Assembly (NCBI GenBank): GCA_029378245.1
Contig: JARKIF010000049.1
Span: 248,001-312,000 of the forward strand
Source: Roridomyces roridus
Taxonomy: Eukaryota; Basidiomycota; Agaricomycetes; Agaricales; Mycenaceae
Direction: 5' to 3'
Length of the DNA stretch: 64,000 nucleotides
Shown: in pieces, positions 51,965 to 61,348 of the stretch
Layout of the letters: every line of letters begins with the position of its first letter
Position numbering within the stretch: position 1 is the stretch's first letter
Program-made: the position numbers and the translations under genes
Notes under the pieces: model-generated
Databases searched by the model: none
What the model saw: only the letters and a program-made list of their open reading frames with translations
Told to the model about the DNA's origin: nothing

Positions 51965-54900
51965 ATGTCTTTGCCTACTGCTGAAATACAGATGGGGACA
52001 CATTTTCATGTACATGGTGAGCACACTATGGCAAATCTTGCAGAAATGACCAGTATTTAGCTGGCTTTCAGGTGGCACCGGTGGTCCTGGTGGAGTAGGG
52101 GACCAACATGGGGGAGAAGGAGGTCCTGGTGAAGGAGGGACCCTGATCTATGGAAGTCAGATCACCACCTTGAAGTAAATTCCCAAGCACTTCTGCAAGA
52201 GCCAGATCTCACTGGACATAGTGTTTATTCTCATGGTCAAGAACCAAGGCAGCAAGGTCAAATTGAACTCATCAGTATGTACCAAATAAATATGTCTGAG
52301 CCAGCTGAGCAGATATCTCAGATCTTCCAGGGACGAAAGGAAATCCTTGACAAGATGCAACAGTACTTTTCCCCAGACAAGAAGAAGAGAAGGATCTTTG
52401 TTCTCCATGGTCTTGGTGGCTCTGGGAAGACTCAGGTGGCTCTGAAATTTCTTGAGGAGACTGCTGATGAGTATGTGGGTGAAGGAGGAACTTCTTTATC
52501 ATTGACCACCTTTTTCAGGTTCACAATGCAATTCTTTGTGAATGCCAGTTCTCCAGAAGCTATCAACAACTCCTTCATGAACATAGCCATTTCTCAGAGC
52601 TTTGGTAAAACACCAGAAGCTGGCCTCCAGTGGCTTATTTCTGAACACAAAGAGTGGACTCTGCTGTTTGACAATGCAGATGATCCCAAACTGAAGTTAT
52701 CAACATTCTTCCCACGGTGCACACATGGAAAAATTATCATAACTTCCCGAAACCCACAACTAGCTGTCTATGGCCCTGCTTCTCACTCACAAGTGGGAGA
52801 CTTGGATGAAGAAAATGCTGCTCTTCTTCTTCTTGCAAGAGCACTCCGGGAGGACACAGAGAAAAACCACAAATTGGCCATGGACATCGTACAGGTGGGT
52901 TCCAACCTCCTCAGAAAATGATTTCATACTCAATTGGGATTCCCAGGAGCTCTCATGCCTGCCTCTTGCAATTGTTCAGGCTGGGGCTTATATTGCCAAG
53001 TTCAAATGTCTCAAGAATTATCTGTCTCTCTACAGGCAGAACAAAAAAGAGTTACTGCTACAGCACCCGGATCAAAGTCTTGATGACTATGAATGGACTG
53101 TCTATACAACCTGGCAGATTAGCTTTGAGAAACTCAGCCCCGTAGCTGCCCGCTTTTTGCAACTTTGTGCTTTATTGCACCACAGCAGTATTGCAGAGTC
53201 AATATTTGCCAATGCCACAAAGTGGATATTGAGCAATGAGGGTAATGAAACTGAGTCAATGTGGGAAGCCAGCAAATTTCTTGGAAACTTTGTCTCAGGT
53301 TCAGGAAATTGGTCGGAACAATATTTCGGGAATATTGTGGCAGAGCTTGAGGAATACTCGCTCCTTCAGAGGGATGAAACAAGCAGCACACTAAGCATGC
53401 ATCCACTTGTGCATCTGTGGTGCTCAGGCAACCTACCTGATCAGGGAACAGCACAGGCATGCATGGCAAATGTATTGGGAATGGCAATAGATCTTGGCCC
53501 TGATGCATATTTGGAGAGAATCAGGATAATTGCTCATGTCAACATGCTTGTCCCAGATTTCACTGTCCTGAATTATCAGTTCTGGAGGCAATATGCAAGG
53601 ATTTATTATGACGGAGGTAAATTTGAGCAAGCAAAGGGTTTGTATGAACTGAATCTGGAGAGACAAAGGGAGCTATTTGGCAATGCCCATCCTGACACTC
53701 TGTTTGCAATGGCCAACCTTGCAGTCACGTACAGGCGGCTGGGACGGTACCAAGAGGCAGAGGGGCTGGAACTTTCTGTGCTCCAAGGGTGCCAGAAACT
53801 CCTTGGCAATGACCATCCTGACACTCTGTTTGCAATGGCCAACCTTGCAGGCACATACGGGCGGCTGGGACGGTACCAAGAGGCAGAGGGGCTGGAACTT
53901 TCTGTGCTCCAAGGGCGCCAGAAACTCCTTGGCAATGACCATCCTGACACTCTGTTTGCAATGGCCAACCTTGCAGCCACATACGGGCGGCTGGGACGGT
54001 ACCAAGAGGCAGAGGGGCTGGAACTTTCTGTGCTCCAAGGGCGCCAGAAACTCTTCAGCAATGACCATCCTGACACTCTGTTTGCAATGGGTAACCTTGC
54101 AGCCACATACTGGCAACTGGGACGGTACCAAGAGGCAGAGGGGCTTGAACTTTCTGTGCTCCAAGGGCGCCAGAGACTCCTTGGCAATGACCATCCTGAC
54201 ACTCTGTTTGCAATGGGTAACCTTGCAGCCACATACAGGCAACTGGGACGGTACCAAGAGGCAGAGGGGCTTGAACTTTCTGTGCTCCAAGGGCGCCAGA
54301 GACTCCCTGGCAATGACCATCCTGACACTCTGTTTGCAATGGGTAACCTTGCAGGCACATACAGGCGACTGGGACGGTACCAAGAGGCAGAGGGGCTTGA
54401 ACTTTCTGTGCTCCAAGGGTGCCAGAAGCTCCTTGGTGATGACCATCCTCACACTCTGTTTGCAATGGCCAACCTTGCAGGCACATACGGGCAGCTGGGA
54501 CGGTACCAAGAGGCAGAGGGGCTTGAACTTTCTGTGCTCCAAGGGCGCCAGAAATTCCTCGGCAATGACCATCCTGACACTCTGATTGCAACGGGCAACC
54601 TTGCAGGCACATACAGGCAGCTGGGACGGTACCAAGAGGCAGAGGGGCTTGGACTTTCTGTGCTCCAAGGGCGCCAGAAACTCCTCGGCAATGACCATCC
54701 TGGAACTCTGTCTGCAATGGCCAACCTTGCAGGCACCTACGGGCAGCTGGGACGGTACCAAGAGGCAGAGGGGCTTGAACTTTCTGTGCTCCAAGGGCGC
54801 CAGAAACTCCTTGGCAATGACCATCCTGACACTCTGTTGGCAATGGCCAACCTTGCAGGCACATACGGGCGACTGGGACGGTACCAAGAGGCAGAGGGGC

Positions 54901-55322
54901 TTGAACTTTCTGTGCTCCAAGGGCGCCAGAAACTCCTTGGCAATGACCATCCTGACACTCTGATTGCAATGGGCAACCTTGCAGGCACATACAGGCAGCT
55001 GGGACGGTACCAAGAGGCAGAGGGGTTCGAACTTTCTGTGCTCCAAGGGCGCCAGAAACTCCTTGGCAATGACCATCCTGACACTCTGTCTGCAATGGCC
55101 AACCTTGCAGTCACATACTGGCAATTGGGACGGTACCAAGAGGCAGAGGGGCTTGAACTTTCTGTGCTCCAAGGGCGCCAGAAGCTCCTCGGTGATGACC
55201 ATCCTGACACTCTGTTTGCAATGACCAACCTTGCAGACACATACAGGAGACTGGGGCGGTACCAAGAGGCAGAGGGGCTTGACTTCCAAGTTTCTGTGTT
55301 CCAAGGGCACCAGAACTTATGA
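51965..55322 (+). CDS. NLR-type STAND protein: Gly-rich N-terminus, NB-ARC, TPR array
   Basis: Exons 51965-52016, 52072-52174, 52276-52470, 52519-52894, 52947-55322. The N-terminus MSLPTAEIQMGTHFHVHG is followed by a Gly-rich segment (GTGGPGGVGDQHGGEGGPGE). The NTPase has Walker A GLGGSGKTQ, Walker B TLLFDNADD, IIITSRNP (sensor-like) and, after the last intron, LSCLPLAIVQAGAYI (GxP-type motif). A helical winged region (MHPLVHLWC) leads to about 13 TPRs of 42 residues. Introns are inferred from splice sites; the 48-nt intron at 52471-52518 keeps frame and might be retained. STAND NLRs oligomerise on ligand binding and are linked to non-self recognition and programmed cell death in fungi. Ligand unknown. 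The gene looks more A/T-rich than its neighbours. Confidence 0.85.
53712..55310 (+). repeat. Array of 126-bp coding repeats (42-residue TPRs)
   Basis: Twelve full units and a partial thirteenth, each encoding the pattern ANLAGTYGRLGRYQEAEGLE then LSVLQGRQKLLGNDHPDTLF plus AM. Units are almost identical at DNA level including third codon positions. Variation is concentrated at unit residues 1 (A/G/T), 5 (V/G/A/D), 8 (R/G/W) and 9 (R/Q). A more diverged half unit (QRELFGNAHPDTLFAM) precedes the array. Confidence 0.95.
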
Positions 55323-55760
55323 AATGAAGTACATTCTGAGACATGCAAAATGGAATGAGTAATCATTTTTTTTCAAATCCACCACTGTACTTTCTGCCTT
55401 TGCTGATGTTTGCTGCTCTGATCGGATTGAGTGCGGTGGACAAAAAAAAAAAAAAAAAAATTTCCACGGCCCACTTTTTTTTTTTGCTCAACCTTGCAGA
55501 TTGATGTATTTCTTCAAAGATCTGTCTTTTCACATAAATCCTCAGATCTCTGGGGCTTTTGTGTCTCCACCCCTTTTCTCCAGGGAATCAGAGGGATCCA
55601 TCATGAATCTGTGTAGATTACGCAAAGATTCACCACAGATCTTCAAGTCGTGTTTTTTTCTTCTGAGGGCCTCTTTATTTTGGAATATCCGAATGTTGGC
55701 CGGACTCTGCATCAGGCTGATGTCATGGCCGATGCCCGTCGTCACGGCTTGTTGAAGCTG
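55323..55760. other. 3' flank of the NLR gene with poly-A/poly-T tracts
   Basis: A run of about 19 A at 55442-55459 and T runs at 55478-55488 lie in a short G-rich/C-rich palindromic setting (GTGG...CCAC). No gene seen. Position 55760 is the right border of the inserted block. Confidence 0.5.
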
Positions 55761-55870
55761 TCTTCGTCGCCTTTGGCCTCATGAGTGCGATCTGGTACCT
55801 CATCAACGGCAGATACCACTACCAAGGACCCGAAATCCCAGAAGACGTCAAGCAAGAGAGCTTAGATTAG
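55761..55870 (+). pseudogene. Second copy of the permease's last exon
   Basis: VFVAFGLMSAIWYLINGRYH then YQGPEIPEDVKQESLD and a TAG, matching the end of the permease at 49951-50060 with a few substitutions. Nothing upstream of TCGTCGCC resembles the permease, so it is an orphan tail. Confidence 0.9.
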
Positions 55871-55886
55871 TATGTACATATATACA

Positions 55887-57429
55887 TTACAAAGAAGCCG
55901 GACAATGAGCAGCTTTGACGATCCCCTCGTGCTCAAACCCACACGCCTCGTCCTTGAGCCAAAAATGATCCGACACCCACCAAAAGAGGCGGTGCGCGAT
56001 CCAATCCTCCCATACGACGCGCCACGGACGCGTCAGAGTAAGATGCTTCAGCTTCCCGTAGTACAGCCAATTGTGTGGCGTGTACGCTGTGAGGAGGGTA
56101 AGCATGGAAGTCGAGATCGTAAGGCGGATGTGCTGCTATGCTCACCGACGTTGACGGTGGGATTGACATAAATACGCGGACGGCGCGGTGCCGTGCGCAG
56201 ATGCATGTCATATGAGATGAGGAAGCACTCGGATTCCGCGCAGGGCGTGTCGGCACGGAACTGAAGCGGATGGTGGCCGTCTGCTTTGGGATGAGCATGG
56301 ATAGAGAGGCTCACGGAGGACGACGTACTTGATGATGAGGGCAGGAACCACTGGGCGTCAAACGCCGCGACACCATTCCAGCAGGTGGCGACCTCGACGG
56401 GCTCCTCACGACGCAGACTCTCCACTGCGGCGTCGTCAAAGGAGAAGTAGGGCCATATCTCCTTGGTCCGTTGGCCACAAGAGTCTCGGATCACCCAGCT
56501 AGAGAAGGGGTTAGGCGAGAAGAGCGCTCGTTGCGGGACTGACGTGTCATATAGCCCTATCCCGTCAAAGTCGAGCCCGCACGCAAGGTCGAAGTTTCCC
56601 TCCTTCGTGGCGAGTAGTCGCAGAATGGACTCTTGACGTGGAAGTATCAGCACCGAGACGCAGAGAGGCAGAGGGTAGAAAACGCACTCCATTCAAAGTA
56701 GACGTCATTGAAGAATATGACCTTGTCAAAGCTCCGACCGTCGAGCCCGCCCTGGAGCGGCTCAAGCGCCTTGTTCCGCATGTCGGCCATGTACTGCACG
56801 CGCTCGTGCCCATTCATCGCCCACCCCTCCCTTCGCCTCCCATCCGTATCCAGCACCACATGACTCCTCACCCCGGCAGTCTTGAGCTGCTTCTCGAAAT
56901 CGCGGAGCAGAGCCTTGGTCTGGTCGTGCGAGTTGGACTCGTACACGGACACCAAGACGTTCTGCCTCCCGAGGTGATTGATGAGCAGCCCCATCTGCTT
57001 CGTCCATACAGGCAGATGCACGGCGTAGTCGTATAGATTCGCAGCGATCAAGTACGTCGCGTTGGGCTGGAGAGCGGGAAGGGGTGCTCCGGGGCTCATG
57101 TAGGATGAGCGCCCGACGGTGGGGTATGTGGGTGCGAGGAGGATGAAGGCCAGCCAGGAGGCGCACATGGCGAAGCGAATTCGCCTGCGTTTGGGCCATG
57201 CGTGGATTCCCCGGATGTCGATGGCGTCGAGGATGGCCACTCCTGGGACGCAGATGACGACGAGTGGGAGGTAGACGAGGAGGGTGGAGAAGAAACCGAG
57301 GTGGATGGCCACGAAGGTGGCTGTCGCCAGCGAGAAAGTGACAGAGCCAAGGAAGAGTCGGTGAGAGTGAAGAAAGGCGACTACTGGTGTGCGTCGTCGA
57401 CGCCAGTCGCGGAGATGTCGTTGGTGCAT
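55887..57429 (-). CDS. GT69 family (CMT1/CAP59-like) alpha-1,3-mannosyltransferase
   Basis: Exon 1 starts MHQRHLRDWRRRRTPVVAFL at 57429, with two or three hydrophobic segments (type II membrane topology). It includes YLIAANLYDYAVHLPVWTKQ, NVLVSVYESNSHDQTKALLR, VVLDTDGRRREGW, MADMRNKALEPLQ and FDKVIFFNDVYFEW. Later exons give LRLLATKEGNFDLACGLDFD, LYDTWVIRDSCGQR (intron inside YDT/W), VATCWNGVAAFDAQWFL, RADTPCAESECFLISYDMHL, RIYVNPTVNV and YTPHNWLYYGKLKHLTLTRP; stop at 55887. These match the Cryptococcus alpha-1,3-mannosyltransferase CMT1 family, Golgi enzymes of glycan assembly. Substrate in this fungus is unknown. Confidence 0.88.
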
Positions 57430-57561
57430 TGCGTTCAGCCGTTGTTCATCGTGCGCCGTGCGTCATGAGAAGAAAGAGAGAGAGGCGTGATTACGTCACC
57501 GCGCCTCTTTCGTTCCGCGTCCTCGAGACACCCACAAGACATCGCCTCTGACTCTCGCCAC
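57430..57561. promoter_or_regulatory. Short divergent promoter between GT69 and F-box genes
   Basis: Only 132 bases separate the two ATGs, so the promoters must overlap. No clear TATA box. Confidence 0.5.
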
Positions 57562-58893
57562 ATGTCCACTATAGAGATTGCTAGCCGCCTCCGCGACCGA
57601 GTGCAGTCGCCGCCTGCCTTTCAAATCATCACGCCCATTCACAAACTCCCGACCGAGTTACTTTCCGAAACATTCTTGTTGGCGATCGACTCGGTCAGAG
57701 ATTGGCTGAGGCAGGTCCTCGCCATCTCCCACGTTTGCGCGCATTGGAGGCGGTTGGCTTGCGCGATGCCCCGTCTGTGGAACCGCCCGCTTGGACTAAA
57801 TCTAAAGCGGGCATCGTCAGACACATATCTATCCACCTCGAAAGCCTTCTTGGAGCGTTCAGCGCCACTCCTCATCCCCGTCACTCTGACGAACGAAGTA
57901 CTAGACGCTTCGCCTCTCCTTGAATTCGTCTTTAGCTTGTCTCCACGTTGGAAGTCGCTCGTCTTCCGTTACTCGGAGGTCGACCGACTGCGCCACATCC
58001 CCTGCGATGCGCTAGAGCATCTCGAACACCTCGATGTAATTGCGCACACCTACTCCTCGCCAATAACGGTCTTCCTCAGCGCTCCCCGCCTCCGCACCCT
58101 CTCTCTCCAGGTACCAGACATGGAGTGCATCCACATGCCCTGGTCTCAGCTCACACGCATCACGATTTGGGATTTCGCACATCCCGCCCAAGACTGCCTC
58201 GACATCCTAGCACAATGCACAAACGCCCTCGTATCCGCAGTGTTCACCAAAGTGATACCATGGGCCGAACCCTCTTCTATAGACCGAATCGTGCACCTAG
58301 CGTGCTTGGAACGCCTCCGAATCATCTTCGCCCGGGACCCATACAATCACTACATCACTCCATTCTTTACAGCCCTCTCCCTCCCCGCACTCTCGGACCT
58401 CTCCATCCAAGCGCGCGGCATCGACTGGTCTCCCGCCGATTTCACAGACTTTCAACACCGCTCTCCCAATATCCGAGAACTCCACATCTCCGGTGCAGTG
58501 CGAGCCACCGAGCACGTCATCCGCATCCTCTCGGAATCACCCCACCTCGTCTCATTGAGCGTCGAAGGCCTTTATTCGTCGATCAACCCGTTATTACAGG
58601 TCCTCCAATTCTCCGACTCCGAGACAGCAGTGCATGTTGCCGCTAGACTCGAACGGCTCTCCCTCCAAGACTTTCATGGGACGGTCAACGAGTCGATATT
58701 GAGTGAGATGATTCTCTCGCGGTGGTGGACGGATGAGGAGCTTCGAGACTTGGATGATCATGGCCCGCCTCCAGTGAGGTGTTGGAAGGCGCTTGAGATT
58801 GTCGGTGCCCATGTTCAGAGTTACACCAAGTCCTTTAAAGGGATGGTGAAATTACTGCGGACGGAGGGGCTGGAGGTTACTTTATCACATTGA
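57562..58893 (+). CDS. F-box/LRR-like protein, single exon
   Basis: 443 codons from MSTIEIASRLRDRVQSPPAF. The F-box is IHKLPTELLSETFLLAIDSV followed by VLAISHVCAHWRRLACAMPR and LWNRPLG. Leucine-rich segments follow (LEHLEHLDVIAHTY, LRTLSLQVPDMEC, ALSDLSIQARG, LVSLSVEGLYSS) and the protein ends LLRTEGLEVTLSH. Likely SCF substrate receptor. The frame is open 75 bases upstream but without an ATG, so 57562 is the start. Confidence 0.88.
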   Translation: MSTIEIASRLRDRVQSPPAFQIITPIHKLPTELLSETFLLAIDSVRDWLRQVLAISHVCAHWRRLACAMPRLWNRPLGLNLKRASSDTYLSTSKAFLERSAPLLIPVTLTNEVLDASPLLEFVFSLSPRWKSLVFRYSEVDRLRHIPCDALEHLEHLDVIAHTYSSPITVFLSAPRLRTLSLQVPDMECIHMPWSQLTRITIWDFAHPAQDCLDILAQCTNALVSAVFTKVIPWAEPSSIDRIVHLACLERLRIIFARDPYNHYITPFFTALSLPALSDLSIQARGIDWSPADFTDFQHRSPNIRELHISGAVRATEHVIRILSESPHLVSLSVEGLYSSINPLLQVLQFSDSETAVHVAARLERLSLQDFHGTVNESILSEMILSRWWTDEELRDLDDHGPPPVRCWKALEIVGAHVQSYTKSFKGMVKLLRTEGLEVTLSH

Positions 58894-58933
58894 TAGCTTG
58901 GTACAATTTTTGGTTTTATGAATATACAGACTA

Positions 58934-59535
58934 CTAGACCAAAATCTCTTCCAGGATCGAGATAATCTTCTCCACCTCCTCCATCGTGTTGTAATGCACG
59001 AGCGACACCCGCACCACGCCCTCCTCGGGGTCGACCGGGGGAGCCAACTGCTGAGAGAGAGTATACGCGTAAAAGTGTCCCCAACGAATACCGACCTGCA
59101 TTTTTTGTCAGCCTTGCCCCAAGTGGAAGTAAGAGAAGAAAGACGCACCCCGCCTCTCTCATCAAACACCTTGACAATCTCCTTGGTCCGCATCGGACGC
59201 TCCCCAACGACGACAAACGACACAGTCGGCAGCCTCGTGTTGCTAGGCTCCTCGATACCTACGACCCGGACACCCCTCTCAGATTGCTTGGGCTCGGTAA
59301 GGAACCCAAGGAGCCTGGTGACGAGTTTAGTCTCGTGCGCGGCGATCGCAGCGAATGTGGCGTCGAGATCCGCGGCGGGGGTGAGCGAGAGGAGGTACGG
59401 GATGACGGCCGTCGTTCCGTAGACAGTCTCGTACCCAGGTCCGCCGGGCTGGAGCTTGTAGGCACCCGAGGCACGTAGGAAGTGGTGCACGATGGAGGAG
59501 ATGGACGTGGCTAGGGCGGGGGCGTGCACAACCGC
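58934..59535 (-). pseudogene. Class-V aminotransferase (cysteine desulfurase-like) fragment, N-terminal half missing
   Basis: Readable from VVHAPALATSISSIVHHFLR (59530) through YKLQPGGPGYETVYGTTAV, TPAADLDATFAAIAAHETKL, GIEEPSNTRLPTVSFVVVGE and KEIVKVFDERG. An intron (donor GTGCGT, acceptor TGCAG) leads to VGIRWGHFYAYTLSQQLAPP, VRVSLVHYNTMEEVEKI and a TAG at 58936-58934. Frame and splice sites are intact, but upstream of 59535 there is no homologous sequence, so the PLP-lysine part is absent. A more decayed fragment of the same gene region is at 17405-17960. Confidence 0.8.
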
Positions 59536-59918
59536 TGAGCGGTTTCGTGACCTCCATTGAAGATGCCTCTGGCTTTCAAGTACTGTGTACTCTGAATTCA
59601 TCGGGATTGGCTCACATTTCTTCTCGTGACCAGTTCCGCAGAGTCTCAAGCCACCAAGATTCAAGGCTTGAACGGCTGCGTCGCCAGCGAATCTCGACCA
59701 CGTACCAAATGCTTGTTGAAGAAGTGCATGGGTGAGCCTTGGGTTAAAGAACGCTGGTCAAATGAGGCCACTCGGCCAATCACCCTCTGGTCTGGTTATG
59801 CCTTGAACATGGGTAAATTTAAAATCCGACTGGGCCAATATGGAGATGTTTTTCTTTCCAAACTTGCGCAATCGGGCTCCCTCGTTGCTTGTAGTATCTA
59901 CATGCCTCTGTCATGTGG
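59536..59918. other. Spacer; nothing recognised
   Basis: 380 bases between the aminotransferase fragment and the next gene; it does not contain the missing aminotransferase N-terminus. Confidence 0.4.
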
Positions 59919-60957
59919 TCAGAATATATTCAATAGCGACAACGAAAAGAATACGCACATGGAGGATGGTACATCGTCAGAACCAAGATACGTCCTCGTC
60001 CGAGATAGACGATGTGATTGCTGCACAACGAGTGTAAGAAACTTGGGTTTCCGCAACGACGAGAACTCACCTCCAATCCTACCCGCATGTCTGGCTCGAA
60101 CGAATGCGTCTGCGACGTCCCAGTAGCTCACCCCTCCAGCTGCCCCGCGCTGCCAATCCAACGTAAAGTTGGATTGGTGAACCACGACAAACCGCTTATC
60201 GTCCAAAAACGGCTCGAGCGTTGAATCCATCTTGGCCGCGCTTTGCAGCAACACGATACATCCCAGCCGGGGACACGCAGGGAAGACGGATGCAAACAGG
60301 TATGCGCACATCTCCAGGGCGTTGAACGAAACGTGCGATAGAAGCGGGATGTGCCGTATCCCGGCGAGGTCGCTGTCGCTCACCTTGTAGCCCAGGAGCT
60401 CGAGGTGGGTGATAGTGCGACACAAGGGATGCGAGAAGTTGGTGGAAGAAGGAACGGAGAAAGTGTATTCGCACTTTAGAGCGATCCTCCGAACACACTT
60501 GAGCGATTGTACTTGATCCAAGGGCGTGCCCAGGAAATCAAAGAAATCGGTTACGTTGGTGCATGTCTGGAGAATCAAGCGTGCATCCTCGTAGTATGTT
60601 TTCGGTGAATCTGTGTATCCAAGGAAAAGATGGCTCACGGCCTTTTGGAAGAAGTCTGCGGGTTTGGCCGCGAGGAGCCGTAGGAATATGGAGTAGGTAA
60701 AGGTCGGGATGCAGTCCATTTTAGCTTCTCCGTCCGAGAGGAAGACGACGCGATACAGTAACGGCTCCACCCTGAATGTGGGTGAGATCTCTGGCTGAAC
60801 GATTGCGATTGACTTGCCAGGCTTTGACGCGATGAGCCACGAGCATGAGATTCGGGATTTGACGCGGGGAGGAGAAGCCCGACATCTCGAAGATTGTGCG
60901 CTCAAGGTCAAAGGGGACTCGTGGCGTATCCGAGGGCATCCTTGAGTCTGAAACCAT
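59919..60957 (-). CDS. F-box-like family protein with a GC-AG intron
   Basis: Exon 1 60957-60818 (MVSDSRMPSDTPRVPFDLER, then IPNLMLVAHRVKAW) joins exon 2 from 60771 (VEPLLYRVVFLSDGEAKMDC). The intron 60772-60817 starts GCAAGT and 46 bases later ends TTCAG; no GT donor fits the frame. Exon 2 continues SHLFLGYTDSPKTYYEDARL, ITHLELLGYKVSDSDLAGIR, LEMCAYLFASVFPACPRLGC, and FVVVHQSNFTLDWQRGAAGG near the C-terminus. This architecture (helical start, VEPLLYR, then leucine-rich part) belongs to a large Agaricomycete family of F-box-like proteins. The last 40 codons are doubtful because a GTGAGT donor follows GRIGG near 60078. Confidence 0.75.
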
Positions 60958-61348
60958 GAGATGAACGTTGGATGAGCGTTGGGAAAGGACAAGAGGGTGT
61001 GAGTCATCATCATTCATGATTGCATCAGATTTCGTTTCCAGCTGAGGAAGATGACCAACCCGGCTTCCATTTCTCCGCGATGAGACTGCTTTGATTTTCT
61101 CGCCGTTTATCCGCCAATTCGGCGCCGTACTTGCTATTTCAACCACATCATCGAAACTTTCGGGCCGCCTTCCTGATGGGATTCACAGGTCACACCGAAC
61201 ATCCGATTGAAATACATAGAACGGCCCAATGCGGGCCACAAGCGGGCCAAGTGCGGCCAGCGCCCATGGCTGCGGTTGACATTGATCGTGATGACACGCG
61301 TCACTGCCGCTCAGACTCACTTTTGCGAACTGCCATCTCCTGCCTTTC
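60958..61348. other. Divergent upstream region; nothing else recognised
   Basis: Region between the F-box-like gene (reverse) and the armadillo gene (+). Small frames only. Confidence 0.4.

Noticed and set aside
53673..55310. A 545-codon open frame on the reverse strand opposite the TPR array, and further long frames on both strands there
   Set aside because: The 126-bp unit is a multiple of three, so absence of stops in one unit is copied through the whole array. The translations (repeats of PLCLLVPSQLPVCACKVGHC) have no independent start or function.
55761..56156. Simple transposon target-site duplication for the NLR block
   Set aside because: The flanking copies are about 375 bp and differ at several percent of sites, far too long for a normal target duplication; segmental duplication or double-strand-break repair is more likely.
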